This document shows, one piece after another, positions 38,042 through 50,614 of a stretch of DNA of 64,000 nt. Source of the DNA: Xestospongia bergquistia (Eukaryota > Porifera > Demospongiae > Haplosclerida > Petrosiidae); contig OZ014422.1 of assembly GCA_963965975.1 (NCBI GenBank), forward strand, positions 3,743,155 through 3,807,154. The letters run 5' to 3'. Made by a program: the position numbers and the translations under genes. The notes beneath the pieces are model-generated. The model was not told where the DNA came from. It worked only from the letters and a program-made list of their open reading frames with translations, and searched no databases. Each line of letters starts with the position of its first letter. Within the stretch, counting starts at the first letter, position 1.

Positions 38042-40261
38042 CATGATATAATGGCTTTATATCCATGTACATATCATATTCACTATGGATTACTACACTT
38101 TATTTTGATGATCTACCATTCGACATTCTGATAGCAGGTTGATATATTGATGAATCTGCCACTGAGGATGAACATTCTCTAACTGATCACGACAAGAGCT
38201 CTTTACAGGGATCACCCCACTTCCCAGTGCTCCACCTAGTTCAGCCACTCCTATAATAGTAATTTGACCACCCACAGCAGTATGTATATGCTTTCATAGG
38301 TATGTGTCAATCCATTCATTCAACTCTTAATCATGTCCATCCATTTATCTTTTCAATCGATCCATATATCAACATTGCTAGGCATATGTCAGTCTCTGTT
38401 ATTTATTGTATGGAGGAAATCTTAATTAAACAGACTTCATTTGCAATCAACAGCTAATCATGTAAGTTGTTCCTAGCTCTATGACTTCTGCTTTGAGGTA
38501 GCCATAATTAATGTCAACTGCTAACAATAAGTGTGTTAGTAATGCAATACATGTAAGATTGCTAATTCAATATTAATCATTTCATATTTATTAGTTCTGC
38601 ATTGACAATACATTATAGTTGGTAACTCTCCTGTGATCTGTACTAGTACTGATTCAGGAGCTGAGGAAGAACTTGAAAGTTGCTCCACTCATTGACCTCA
38701 CATTACTAAACTATGATGGAATTTTTTTCAATACATTTGTTGTTATTTACAGATGTTTTCTATTAAAATATTACATTCTTCATAAAAATATTAGAAAAAT
38801 TAAATTACAAATTTAAAGTGAAAATTTACAAAGTTAATACAACAGTATAAAACATGTTATAAATTAGAATACATTTAGTTAGAAATTTACACAGAGTTAT
38901 TGCAATAGAAAATTTAAATGTTATTACAACAATATAGGCACATTATATAATTTACAATACATTCATTTTTTTGTTATGCGTAAACAATTTTGTTAAATTT
39001 TAAAACACAGTTACATCACAAAGAACACATAATACTACAATTTTAATAAATCCACCATTATGTAAAAAATACATGGTACAAAATGAGTGGAATATTTACT
39101 ATTGTAATTATAGTATAAACCATTTCATTTCCATCATGAAAACAATGAATGTATTTAATACATTTTTCCTGTGAACTGCTAAACCTTTACATGCTCAAAC
39201 AATTAACATAACTTTCTTCATTGCTTCCAATGCCACCAAAGATTGACTTTCAACATAACAGTGGCATCCTCATTAGAAATGGTGAGTTGTTTCTACTATC
39301 CTCAGCTCAAAGATCAGAAAGATGACATTCTCATTTAAGTAGTTACTGAAGTCAAATGAGTGACTCAAAAACAACAGTTTTCTATGCAAGTAAAGTGATA
39401 GCACTTGAAACCATAATGACTCAACTTTAGAATGTGATATAAACCTATTGGAATTAATATGCCATACAGATACAAGAAAAAGGTAATTAAACTGTCTATG
39501 ACGTCGACTTTCTATCAGGCAGACAGTAGTAGTGCCAATGTAGGGATGGTGCAATGTTCTTTTCTTTCCTTCTTATTTTTCTAGTTATGCAATAAATAGA
39601 AAAGCAGAAATCTCTTGAAGAATACTTTTACATAGAAAGGTATGTTTTTACGCGAGGCATCTACTTTTATATTACAAGGGTTAGTTTGAGCGCTTTTAAG
39701 GATGAAAGTAGTGATTTGGGGGGAGGGAGGATTGGAAGTAGCTTTTGTTAGAGATACCATTTTGTGAGTTTTATGAATAAAAGAGAGTTATATTAACGGA
39801 AGTTTAATTTGTAGGCTAGGGTCAGTATATTCTTTACTATCATGATCGCGAGGTCTGTTCTAAAAATAAGCCTTGTGTTCTTTAATTTGTCAGCAACCTC
39901 AGTTCCAATCCTGTTTAGATTTCTCTTGTCTTCAAAAGAAAACAGAAACAAGTATGCTTATCGTACATTACCAGTTGAATTAGCTATTTCTAGCTTGGTT
40001 ATACAGATATATAATAAATCGTTTTTCTGACGCACGGGTTGTTCCCAGAATGTGTAATCTCAGAAATATTAGTTTCTAAACTAAAAATGTCTAATCAAAG
40101 AATGTCTAATCGAAATACCAAGATGTCTAAAAAGTATATTAATATATCCTGAGTACACTCATTCAGCTTTAATAATAAAGAAAACACATTGTGAACATAC
40201 TTTAACTATAGTAGATTGGGAAAGTTTCAATGTAGAAAAAGCTCGAACGTTGGAAGCTTAA
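38042..40261. other. Intergenic AT-rich stretch
   Basis: No domain-bearing frame was found. 38750-39130 is especially rich in AAATTTACA-type words. Confidence 0.45.
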
Positions 40262-40285
40262 CCCTTTTCGCGCATGCGCATAAAG
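40262..40285. promoter_or_regulatory. NRF1-type palindrome near a possible promoter
   Basis: CGCGCATGCGCATAAAG contains GCGCATGCGC, the palindromic NRF1 binding consensus, about 130 bases upstream of a candidate first exon. Regulatory use is inference. Confidence 0.3.
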
Positions 40286-40398
40286 CAAGTAATTACTGCC
40301 AACGCACGAGTATTTTCAGGGTTGGAGTGGTTGCGTTTCAGCTCTTGTATCATCTCTAAACTGTCTCCTAGAAGTTTAGCTGTTTCAAGTTTGCTTCA

Positions 40399-40455
40399 AT
40401 ATGGATACCTGGATGTTTTGTTCTTCTTATGATTGGTGTATTCGTCGTCTACAAG
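40399..40455 (+). CDS. Possible first coding exon (ATG to GTAAGC donor)
   Basis: ATG at 40399 starts MDTWMFCSSYDWCIRRLQ, followed by a strong donor AAG|GTAAGC. It lies just before the IS630-like insertion and downstream of an NRF1-like site. The downstream exons were not found, so the gene is unidentified and the call is weak. Confidence 0.25.
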
Positions 40456-40615
40456 GTAAGCATTATGTTATAACTACGCACACATTGTAAATGACGTATA
40501 AAGCATCTTTCAAGAGTCCCCATGTTTCTTTATTTGAAATAGACTTAGATGATAGTAGGAATGAGTGGAATGTTTTTTATTTCTTCGTTGCAGTGTTTTT
40601 TGCGTTGTAGTACTA

Positions 40616-42664
40616 TACCATGTCCGAGTTGAGAAGAGCCCTTCATTAAAAAAAAGGTGTTTTATGCATGGAATGTAAGGTGAGGAATTTCCTTCCCTAT
40701 TAAACACACTTAGCGCTGAAGCACATTTTAATTATATTCATTATTTGTTCACGTGAATGTCATGCGAACACACCACGTTTTCTCTCGTGTTTGTGAAGAT
40801 GCCAACTGGAAAGAGATTGAGAGCGCAAACAAAGGAGGTTGTTGTGAATGTCTATGACTACTTTGAGGAACTTGGCAGGCGTAAACGGACTGAAGGATCT
40901 CTAAAACGAACCTGTGATGCTACAAAAATTTCACGTACCAGCATCAAGAGGTTACGGAAGGAGAAACTTAGGACAGGGGGAGCTGCCTTTTCAACTCCAA
41001 CAAAGAGGTACAGATTCTCCAGACGCCTGTTAGTTGATGATTTTGATCGTGAAGCCATCAGACGAAAAATATACCACCTCTATCGGTGCAAAGAGCATGT
41101 GACACTATCCAAGTTGTTGGTTGTGTTGAAAGAGGATAACCTCTTTCACGGTCAGAGGACGACCCTCAACATCTTGCTAAGGGAAATGGGTTTCAAGTGA
41201 GTTAGCATAACTTTTGTTATGATGCCCATTAATATTGTACTTTATAGACATAAGAGAGTGGATGACAGACGCCACTACTATGAACACCACGCATTATGGA
41301 ACAGAGGCACTATTACCTTCGTCGAATGATGACGAACCGCCAAGAGAATAGGCCAGTTGTTTACCTCGATGAAACCTGGGCCAATGCTCATGATGGCAGG
41401 GATTGTGCTTGGGTAGAGAGGGATGATGTGACTGGTGGAACCCTTGGTGGTATAAAAAGGCCTCCTGGAAAGGGTGCACGGCTTATTATTCTTGGAGCTG
41501 GTGGTGAGAATGGTTGGATTCCCAATACCACTCTCATATTCAGATCCAAAAAAAATACTGGTGATTACCATGATGAGATGACTGCTGATCATTTTGAGGA
41601 GTGGTTTGGTACCAAACTTCTCCCAAATGTTCCACCTAACAGTCTAATTGTCATGGATAATGCCTCATATCATAGCCGTCGTAGTGACCCTGTTCCAGTC
41701 AAAAGTTGGACAAAGCAAAAGATGCAAGATTGGCTTCAGGCAAAGGGAGTTGAATTCCCAACAAATGCCTTGAAAGCTGAATTGTATAGCATCATACAAA
41801 GAATGAAACCTACCCCTCGCTATGTTGTTGATGACATGGCTGCTGCTGCAGGTAAGAACTTAGTCAAGATAGCCTTTGTATTTATTGATATGTACATCAT
41901 ACAGGGCATGAGGTGGTCCGACTCCCTGTTGCTCACTGCACTCTCAATCCTATTGAGTTGGCATGGGCACAGGTTAAAGGTCACATCAAGGCCAACACTC
42001 GTGCATTTAACCTCCGTGAGGTTGAGCAGCTGGCATGGGAGGGTTTCGATGTTGTGACACCTGACCGTTGGAAGAGCCTCATTCAACATGTCAAGATCCA
42101 CTTTGAAGACCACTATTGGTCTAATGATGGCCTCTATGAAGAGTTAGTGGATGAGTTCATCATTCGAGTTGGAGGTGAATCGGATGAGTCTGATGATTCC
42201 GATCAGTCTGATAGTTCCGATGACGATTAGTTGTAGGCATTCTCAGTCTTCCTTCTTTGCTGAAAGGTTTTTTTCAAAACCATGGTGGCTTTATAGCTGC
42301 CTCAAATCACAAAAGATGATACCTGGTTATTATTTTAATAATAATTGTTATAATATACCATTTGTTCATACAATTAGAATTGTAATTTTGAATTGCCACG
42401 TGACAGATGGCTGACTTCTCAAAGCGAAAATTGTTTTTTATTAAACCCTCGAAGGTGTGCAATTTGAAGTATGTGAAAGGTATGCCATTGAAAATGTATG
42501 GAGTTTTCCAGTTTGGTACTTTCTCGTAGTGCTAGAGAGCCAAATTTTATATATAAAATGCGCATTTGCAAGATAAATCGATTGTGCAAGTTTCATGTCA
42601 ATAGCACGTAAAACGGCAAAGTTATTCACATGTCTGGGTGGGCCCTCTCAACTCGGACATGGTA
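40616..42664 (+). mobile_element. IS630/Tc1-like transposon with TA duplication
   Basis: Terminal inverted repeats TACCATGTCCGAGTTGAGA are identical for at least 19 bases at both ends (40616 and 42664) and nearly so for the next seven. Each end is flanked by TA (40614-40615, 42665-42666), the target duplication of the Tc1/mariner/IS630 superfamily. The element is 2049 bp and contains a near-complete transposase, so it is probably recent. Confidence 0.9.
40757..42230 (+). CDS. IS630-like DDE transposase, three exons, one suspected frameshift
   Basis: Exon 1 (40757-41196) encodes a basic helix-turn-helix DNA-binding region; an alternative in-frame ATG at 40799 (MPTGKRLRAQ) is also possible. 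Introns of 51 and 53 bp have good sites (41197 GTGAGT to 41247 TATAG; 41852 GTAAG to 41904 ACAG). The catalytic triad is visible: Asp in VVYLDETWANAHD (about 41365), Asp in SLIVMDNASYHS (about 41655), Glu in TLNPIELAWAQVKGH (about 41960). The C-terminus is an acidic Ser/Asp tail. Exon 2 enters in one frame, while the catalytic core is in another from about 41290, so one indel is suspected there. Otherwise the enzyme is intact, about 440-450 residues. It cuts and pastes the enclosing element at TA sites. Confidence 0.85.
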
Positions 42665-42961
42665 TAGTTCTTTGAGTGGGCGTGGCCTTCTGTTTTTGGA
42701 ATGTACTTATATTGTGGTTGTAAAATAGAGCAATTAGGCATTTTTGAGGATAGTGAAATAGGTGATCACTTGCTACAGTGTAAGGTTATTAGATGAACAA
42801 AAAGCTTCAGCCTTAGTATGTTGCTTTTGTCAGTAGCAAGACATGTGAAGCTTCTAGTAAGATGTATCATAATTACAAACCACAATTGCAAGACAATAGT
42901 TATACAATGCAATACAACACAGTACAAACAGTGACAAGTAAGTAATATTTATATAGTTTAT

Positions 42962-44635
42962 TTATGTAGCTAAATGATAATTAACAAGTTCGTGGTAACG
43001 TTCAAAACAAATGTCAGGGTGTAACGGTGGATTGTGTGTGCATGTTTTACAAAAAAAGATAGTGTCATGTCTTTGTCCTCTTTTAGAATTGTTGCATACA
43101 ATACACCTACGTCTTGACTGTCCTCGTTCAATATAATGACGTCCCTCGAACCTCTCCTCCAACCTGGTAGGCCACATGAGCTGTCGTCTTACATCTCCTA
43201 CAGGCAACCCCTCACACAATCCAACTACCAGCTTACGCCGATAGTCAGAATGTGACAAATGATTTGAGGAAGTTGACTTGTAGAGGATATAAGAATTCAC
43301 AAGGCTGACCTCCAGCAACCAGAACATGAGCTTCCTCCACCACTTGATACTCCTCCTTCCAAATGAATAGTAACATCCATACTGATCAGCTATATCAACT
43401 CCACCCATGCTCTGGTTGTACTTGTCAACAATGAGAGGTTTCTCCCTGGTTTCTTCACGGCGACCTTGAACTGTCGTCATTGACCCCTGATAGACAGTGG
43501 AGATCATTACTGTTGGCTTCCCTTTGTCCCTCCATGCCAACACCAATTTCTTTCCATCTCTCCACGCCTTAGTTTCTCCCTTGTTCAATTTGAAACTTTT
43601 GCCTCTTACCTCACTTGGAAGCTGTTGCTGAGTCCTAACTAATGTCCCAGTGTAACCAGTGTTACACCTCTCTAGCTCATCGACCAAAGGGACACTAGAA
43701 TAGAGCCGGTCAGCATTAATATGATGACCCTTGTGAAGATAATTTTCAACAAGAGCCAACACTATCTGGGTGAGGCTTGGGAGTTCAGGGTTACAATTTG
43801 ACAGATATATGTCCTTTGTCTCACCTCCAGTGTATGGGATTATATTGAGAATAAACCCTGTAGCACTATCAGAACAAAGGACTTGAGGCCCCATTCAATC
43901 GGTTTCAGTGGACAATATTGGCGGAAACCAACCATTGTTTCATCCACTGAAATCTCACGTCCAGGGTAGAAAACACTCTGAAATGTTGTAAGCAGTTGAT
44001 CGAGAAGAGGCTTAACTTTGTCAATTCGTCGTAGTCTTGTTGATGTTGTGTCTTCTCATAGATGTAACATCCAGAAGATCTCTTCAAACCTGTTACGTGG
44101 AAGAACATCATGGAAGAACGGTATATAACTCTCCCATGATGTCTTCCAATAGCTAGCTCGTTCCGGGCAGTGCATTACCCCCATGTTTATAATAACCGCC
44201 AGGACCGCCTTCATCTCTTCTGTGGTGACTGGTCTCCACTTCACCCATCTGGATTTTGGAGTTAATTTTCCACCTCTCTCCTTCTCAGCAATAACATCAC
44301 CAGCATACTCATTTGTACCATCAACAAGGATCTGAATTATTACGTCATTAAAGAAAAGAGAAAAGAAATCCAGTGGGGAAGAGTCTGCCGATAGTGAAAT
44401 TTTTGGTCCTGGCTGTTCCATGAATGGGATAGCTGTTGGTGGAGTGTCAACTTGGAGGTCATCCACTGGTATCCACGGTTCAGCTCCATCACCTCCTTTC
44501 CCGTTACTACTACAACCACCTCGTCCCCTAACACCACTGTAACAACCACCTCGTCCTCTACCACAACCTCCACGTCCCCTGCCATGCCTATCACAACCTC
44601 CACGTACACTTCCACTACCACTTACTATTACAGGT
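42962..44635 (-). pseudogene. piggyBac transposase, nearly complete, frameshifted
   Basis: Three blocks read in order on the - strand. The N-terminal part (44635-44056) has an RG/GG-rich start (GRGRGGCGRGRGGCYSG in one frame), then the piggyBac N-domain with WRPVTTEEMKAVLAVIINMG. A short middle block carries the first catalytic Asp in GREISVDETMVGF (about 43960). The C-terminal block (43894-42962) has the second Asp in HINADRLYSSVPL, the NQSMGGVDIADQ motif with the third, and a Cys-rich finger (CIVCNNSKRGQ, FFCKTCTHNPPLHPDICF). Frame changes near 44060 and 43900 disrupt it. Flanking TTAA and terminal repeats were not resolved by eye. Confidence 0.85.
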
Positions 44636-44639
44636 AAGT

Positions 44640-45579
44640 TTTATAATGATAATACAATATATTGCAAAGTAATTTTTATCTTACCATTCAATTGTTCTTT
44701 TTCAGTCTCATCAACCACAACAATATTATCAGCTACTACATCAATTTCATCATCTATATATATATATTTTTTTTTTTTTTTGCTTTATTGAAATAAATTA
44801 TAATTAAATATTATAATACCTAAGTCTTCATCAAAAATGTCACGAAAAATTAGGTAAATGATCTACGAAAAATTAGCACACTTACATTGGAATGTTTAGA
44901 ATAAACTGTTGAGATTTATAAGAGTTAAAAAAGATCTTCTCAAGTGATGTTATCACTACAAAAATTGGATTGGTTTAAGAATTAAGAGATCATCTTGAGC
45001 AACGTTGTCATCACTTGTGTATGTGCTCCGTAGTTTCAAAGTCATGGCTATTGTGGTCATCACTTTCTCTTTAGCTTTATTCATCAAGATAACTCAATTA
45101 TTGATTGAAGTTGTGTTGCTCCATAAATATGTCAACCTGATACATCTACTGTGACCAAGTATACTTGATGATTTAATTAATAAGGGGATAAAAGGATATG
45201 TAAAAAGTGCATATTGTGCTGGTGATAGTGTAGGTGAAGTTGTCATTAGCGATATGGTGACATTTAATACCTTAGCACAAGATATTTTGACCAAAAATTT
45301 TCATGCTTTGAATACAGCTTGTAGTGGTGGATTAGCTTAATTGGAAAATTGAACAGCTTGAAGAACAACTTGAATTACATCACTTGGTCTAGTACCACAT
45401 CACTAGTTAAATTCTTAAACAAGTTGTAATCAATGAATGTATAAATGTATGATGTCCCAATCAAGTTAAGAAGTCAATAATAATCACAGCAAATAGCTAG
45501 AGTCCAAAATCATCCCACCACACATGACTTTATTTTGTACCTATTTGTACACACTATGTAAATGCTACAGTTGATTATT
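44640..45579. other. Intergenic stretch with A/T low-complexity run
   Basis: (TA)n followed by a T-tract at 44756-44780. Short + strand fragments near 45180-45340 look formerly coding but match nothing I recognise. Confidence 0.4.
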
Positions 45580-46003
45580 TGTGACCGGATTTGCGAAAAG
45601 GGACCACTTCTGTCAAAAACAAAAATTTCAGTATGGACAGAAAAAGTGATGGTTTCAATCTTTTGGAGAATTTGAGTTAAACCAAAAAACGAAGAGAATA
45701 GTTCCTGACAGTCATTTTGAAGCGTCTAAAAAGCGAAAGTTCTTTCTAGCATTGCACGTAGAAGCGTTCGCGTTATCAAATATTAGTGTACGGGATGCGG
45801 GGGTGGAAAATTAAATTCCACTTTTCTCAAAATTAATTTTTGGTAGTATCCACTCTATTTCCGTTTATATCTCGTTTCTTGAGCAATGCATGCATTTATC
45901 CAGGGTATCAAACAATTCAGCATTATCTACACTTTAAAATGGTATGAAAAAGTGAAAATGACAGAAATGACTCAAGTGGTCCCTATTTGCATATTCGGTC
46001 ACA
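45580..46003. mobile_element. MITE-like element with 30-bp terminal inverted repeats
   Basis: TGTGACCGGATTTGCGAAAA (45580) and the complement of TGTGACCGAATATGCAAATA (46003) match at 16 of 20 and continue with GGGACCACTT in both. 424 bp, no coding capacity. A partial relative of the right end is at about 23712-23746. Confidence 0.75.
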
Positions 46004-48147
46004 TTTAGTTATAGTTGAATAAACAGAGAACACCTAAATACTTTAACAAAATCCATACTAGTCGTGGCAGGATATTCCTGTACATCAGTCAAGAAAATGC
46101 TATATTTTGCAGGATGGTGTTAAAGTGATGATTGTTTTCATAGTGCCAACTTTCAGCTCAATACTTCTACCTATACTTGGACACAACCATAACCACCAGA
46201 TGACAACATACCTGTTGTGAAATGATCCAATGATGACATGATGTCACCTGAGTATGAAGGACAACACTAAAAATGATAGGATGTTATGGGTTCACATGCA
46301 CCCTCTACATAAATATCTCAAGCTCAATATTGTCACTTAGTCTGTGGTAGAGTATATACCATTGAGCACAATCCATTTGATGTATCAATTGGTAAGAAGA
46401 TTAAATTATCACATCTAATTGTCAGATATTGCTCACTACAGTCATTGTCATGATCTAACCACTACTACTGATGAGTGATAATGATGATTGTTCTATTTGT
46501 TCTTCTTTTAGGTAAATGGATCATATTTCAGATCACTGGACGTACAGTGAATGCCACCTGGTAGTTACTTTGAAATACAATATGAAGAAAAATCATCTCT
46601 GGTGGCTATGTTGAAGGTGCAGTATCAAATAGTCTCCATATATTGAATATCATCAAGTGTACAGTGGTAAGTTATTTTATCATACACTGAATGATAGCAT
46701 GTTGTATGAGACATATTAGTTGAGTTCATTTCTCTATCTAGCACAAGAATGCTGAGACCATTGCAACACTACAAAAGTACTTAACAATCTAATCAACTGC
46801 TCATGAGTTATTATTAGAAAAAATGTGTTAAGACTTGTCATCCCAGCAGAGGTCATCTCACCAGTAGAGTCTGTATATGAAGTAGTTGCTTAAGGTTTGT
46901 GGATTCAGGCGAATTTCATTTACCTAAAGATAGTATTGTATCAGTATGCAGATGCTCTGAGGACAACAAACCAGTTACTATTGAGCTAATGTTTGTGCTC
47001 ATATAACTGATGAGAGACAGACACAATATTTGTTGTTTGTTGCTGCTAATTCTAGTCCATTGTGTTCAACTACATAGAAGTACATGATTTTTTATTTATA
47101 GAAGTTCTTAGTAAATACAGGTAGTGGGATATATTTTGTTAGTTATGTATATAATAGTATATTGTATACATTTTGTGTGGACAGCATTGCCACATCATAA
47201 ACAGTTAATGATGATCGCTCATGAACAACATGTGACAAACAGTTGAGCATTGATGTCTGTAGTGATAATAAAATGTCATCTTCTTTGAAATGACCTAATA
47301 TCTTTAATATTGATTTCTATGTTTATATGATGTTTCATTCTCTTGCTAGATATATCATTGAAAAGCTGTAGGAGCAATGTACAATGTTACAAAGTATATG
47401 ACACGAGAAACTAGAATGATCATTGAAAGTGTTAAAAGATCATTCAGATCCTAACATTGTTGTTCTGTCAGTAGATGATAAATTAGTTAGAGTTAAGGCA
47501 TCTTAGATATCTATACCTATTGAGAGAAGCTAAACAATTTGATGATCAGTTTGCAATGAGTAGATGTAGATACAAGATACATGTAATAGAGATATTAAAA
47601 GTAGTTGTGACTGTTGACCATCATAGGATTGTGATAGACTAGAATATAGTCACAGTAACAACCCTAGTATACTCCGAAGGAATGACATTACTGTTATGAC
47701 CCTGATGACCATCCCAAGTCACAGTAACACCAATATTCTAGATTGCTTTGATACAATTGTAATTGCTCAAATGCTCACCTTAGGATTGTAACAAGACGTA
47801 ACATTATCAGTCAATGTAACTTTGATCAGTATATATATTCCAGGATACTTTTACACAAGGGCTATGACTGATGACTATCCCAGAATTGTCCTGGGATAGT
47901 CAACATAACATCAGTATTCTAACAATAGCCAGAATGACCAGTCAATCTTGCAAATTTTTCTAACTAATTGACTTAGTACAGTTATAATTCTAGTATCTTT
48001 GTTCTAAATTAACTTCGTGTAGAACTTTAAAAATTTAGAAAAAAAATTACACAGATACAAACAATTATTGCAAGTTTTTGTAGAAGATATAAAAATACTA
48101 CACCTTCTAATATATAAAAACATAAAGCCATGTGTATGACAAGTTTG
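46004..48147. other. AT-rich stretch without a supportable gene
   Basis: Many stops in all frames. No domain recognised. It lies beyond the 3' end of the second Unc13-like copy. Confidence 0.4.
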
Positions 48148-50480
48148 TTATTTGTGGTACCAATGAAAATGAGAACTGAATTGAAAGGAATGTCCAACAT
48201 TGGTTTCTCTCTTGAAGTTTTTAACACTTTTCATAAATTTGTGTGCCATTGGTTCAGTAATTTTCTTCTCTAGTTCATTAAAGGCAAGAGTGTTCTCATA
48301 GCGAAAGAGGTTTAAGTGCTCTAGTTTACATTCATCTCCTTCCAAAGGTGTTGTATTACAAGATACGACACATATACCAGAAAAGTCATCACTACCAAAT
48401 GTATCGTAATCAAACATAGCGAGAAGAAGAATAGCACCATCTTGTTTGAGTTGTGAAGGATCAGCAGTCCTAAGAGTAATATTACAATGAGAAAAAGACC
48501 TGGATGTTTGGGTAGATTAGCGTTTTCAATATTCATTTTTATTTCACCAAACAAAAAATGTATTAACACCAAACGTTTCAATAGTCAGACTGACTATCTT
48601 CGTCAGTGGCTTAAATAATGACTATTGAAAGTTAATACATTTTTTGTTTGGTTAAATAAAAATGAATATTGAAAATAATAATATTACAATTACAGTATAT
48701 ACGCATATATAGTTACTGCAACATATTGTCTTTACATATCTTGTAGAGACAAAATTTGGAGCTTACAATTCAAATGTCTCATTGAAGATTGGGTCTAATG
48801 TTTGTTTCTGCACAGTGGTTTTAAGGGGTTTGTATTCAACAGCAATAAATATTGTTGCTGGTAGTAGGTACAGCTTAACATAAGGGTCGCTTTTTCCTAA
48901 ATCAATATGACTATGACATATGAAACTAGTTGACTCACCACTTCGATCTAGACCAGGAATACGCTCAGCAAACAATACTTCAACTACTAATGCCTTCTTT
49001 GTAGAGTCATAAATATGACTTATATGAAGGACACCGTATTCATTCTTTGAAAGAACCATTAAAATATATATAAACATTAATGTACAAGTATAACAATACT
49101 TCAATACCTGATGTTTTACTAAATCATGACAAAATTTCTTTATAACATCTTCTGTTGATAACACAGAAACACTAAGTTCATCCAACAAGGTCTACAAAGA
49201 AACTCATTACATGTCATAAGTTTAGTTACTCACTGTGTAGTCCTCTGTCTCCAGTTCAGTACGTGATAATCCATTTCCATCAGCTTCAAAGAAGTCACCT
49301 AGTGTAATTAGAGTTACTCTCAAGTGTTTATACTTGTAACAATTAACAGCTGATTTGCGTGACAACTTGACATATTCTCCCTTTAACTTGATGATAATAT
49401 CTAGCCATATTTCCTTCATAATACTAATATGATAATAGTAACAGCAATGTCTAGATATGATAATTATTTACTACCTTAGGAAGATTGGAGTCAATAAAGC
49501 TTGTCCCAGTTTGCTCATATTAGTAGCAATAAATTATAGTGCAACAGTGGTTCCAATATCTAACACATAGTATTGATATTATATTGACATTTCCTGACTT
49601 GACTAACTTTGTCTGAAGGCATATCATCACTAGCTTCCATAATACCAGGTAAATAAGTCAATATACTTGGTGACAACTAGAGACACAATGTTCCTATCTA
49701 TGTATATAATACATGTACTACACCTTTCCCTAGATGATCTGATTCAATCTTACTGATTCAATTTAATCACTTTTAACAGCCTGTCTTTAGCTTTATTCTG
49801 TGCAAGATGTATCCACTTTGAAAGAAAAGGTTAAAACCAAAGATGATAGGAGATAACTGTAAGCTCCACAACTTGCATTTTTCCTAAAAAACTATAGGTA
49901 TACAAATAAATGAATAAAAGATATATGAATGCAGGAATGTTAGAATATATACATGTATATTAATGAACTAAAAAAGTCCAAATTTACTCAGAATCAACAG
50001 TGTTAGCAAACACAGACAGTTCTTCAAAAATTTTATAAATTTCATATGTAACAAGAATAATATGTGGATTGTCTTCTTCAAATCCAAATTGACTGTTAAC
50101 CATACTATATAGCTAAGTACAGAGTTAGGAAATGTGAAGTCAGATAGGACTAACCAAATTGTCCAAAGTAGTAAAGAAAAGAGAGAAATAGCCCACAGCT
50201 ATTCTAATGAAGAATAAAAATATGGCTTGAGTTTTGAGGTTGTACTTACTCCATAAACATAGAATGAATTTTGCTATGTACTTGCTCACACTGTTTTAAA
50301 CAATGAAAACACAGTGCTTTAAAAGCAAGCATATTTTCCATAACACCCTAGTATATAATTATAGTTAGAGAGATCATACACAGGTGTATATACTTACACT
50401 ATGTGCTGGCATTAGACTTCCTGACGATGTCGGCATCCATTGGGAAACAGCAGTCTAAGCAGTTAATGTCAATACTAATA
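48148..50480 (-). CDS. Unc13/BAIAP3-like MUN and C2 domain gene, copy 2 (partial)
   Basis: This - strand copy retraces the exons of the gene at 17160-19370, including the MUN exon 49419-49225 (DFFEADGNGLSRTELE) and the following exon with LDELSVSVLSTEDVIKKF. Unlike copy 1 it retains the end of the protein: the C2 domain DLGKSDPYVKLYLLPAT, then KTTVQKQTLDPIFNETFEL (48768-48890), then ILLLAMFDYDTFGSDDFSG (48460-48380) and a C-terminal helix ending about 48148. The C2 loops carry Asp residues suited to calcium binding (SDPYVK, FDYDTFGSDDF). A 153-bp palindrome sits between the last two C2 exons. Upstream the LINE lies at the same relative place as in copy 1. It may be the parent copy. Several upstream exons carry small lesions. 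Confidence 0.65.
48523..48675. repeat. 153-bp palindromic element in the Unc13-like gene
   Basis: Arms 48523-48567 and 48631-48675 are reverse complements over 45 bases with one mismatch. The spacer contains a shorter inverted pair around CAATAGTCA/TGACTATTG. It lies in an intron between two C2-domain exons and looks like a foldback MITE. Confidence 0.85.
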
Positions 50481-50614
50481 TATTAACAACGTCATTGACA
50501 GTACTTGTATAGCTGATGTCAGTAGAATTTTATAATTTAGATTTGGATGTTGTCAAACTTTTAAAAGCTGAATCTGGTAAACGTCATAAAGAATCCTTTC
50601 AATAAGATTATAAT

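Noticed and set aside
44452..44637. Thr/Ser-rich + strand frame
   Set aside because: It is the antisense shadow of the Gly/Arg-rich start of the piggyBac gene.
45094..45340. Fragment that looks formerly coding on the + strand (TFNTLAQDIL region)
   Set aside because: Too short and interrupted; no family recognised, so not called as a gene.
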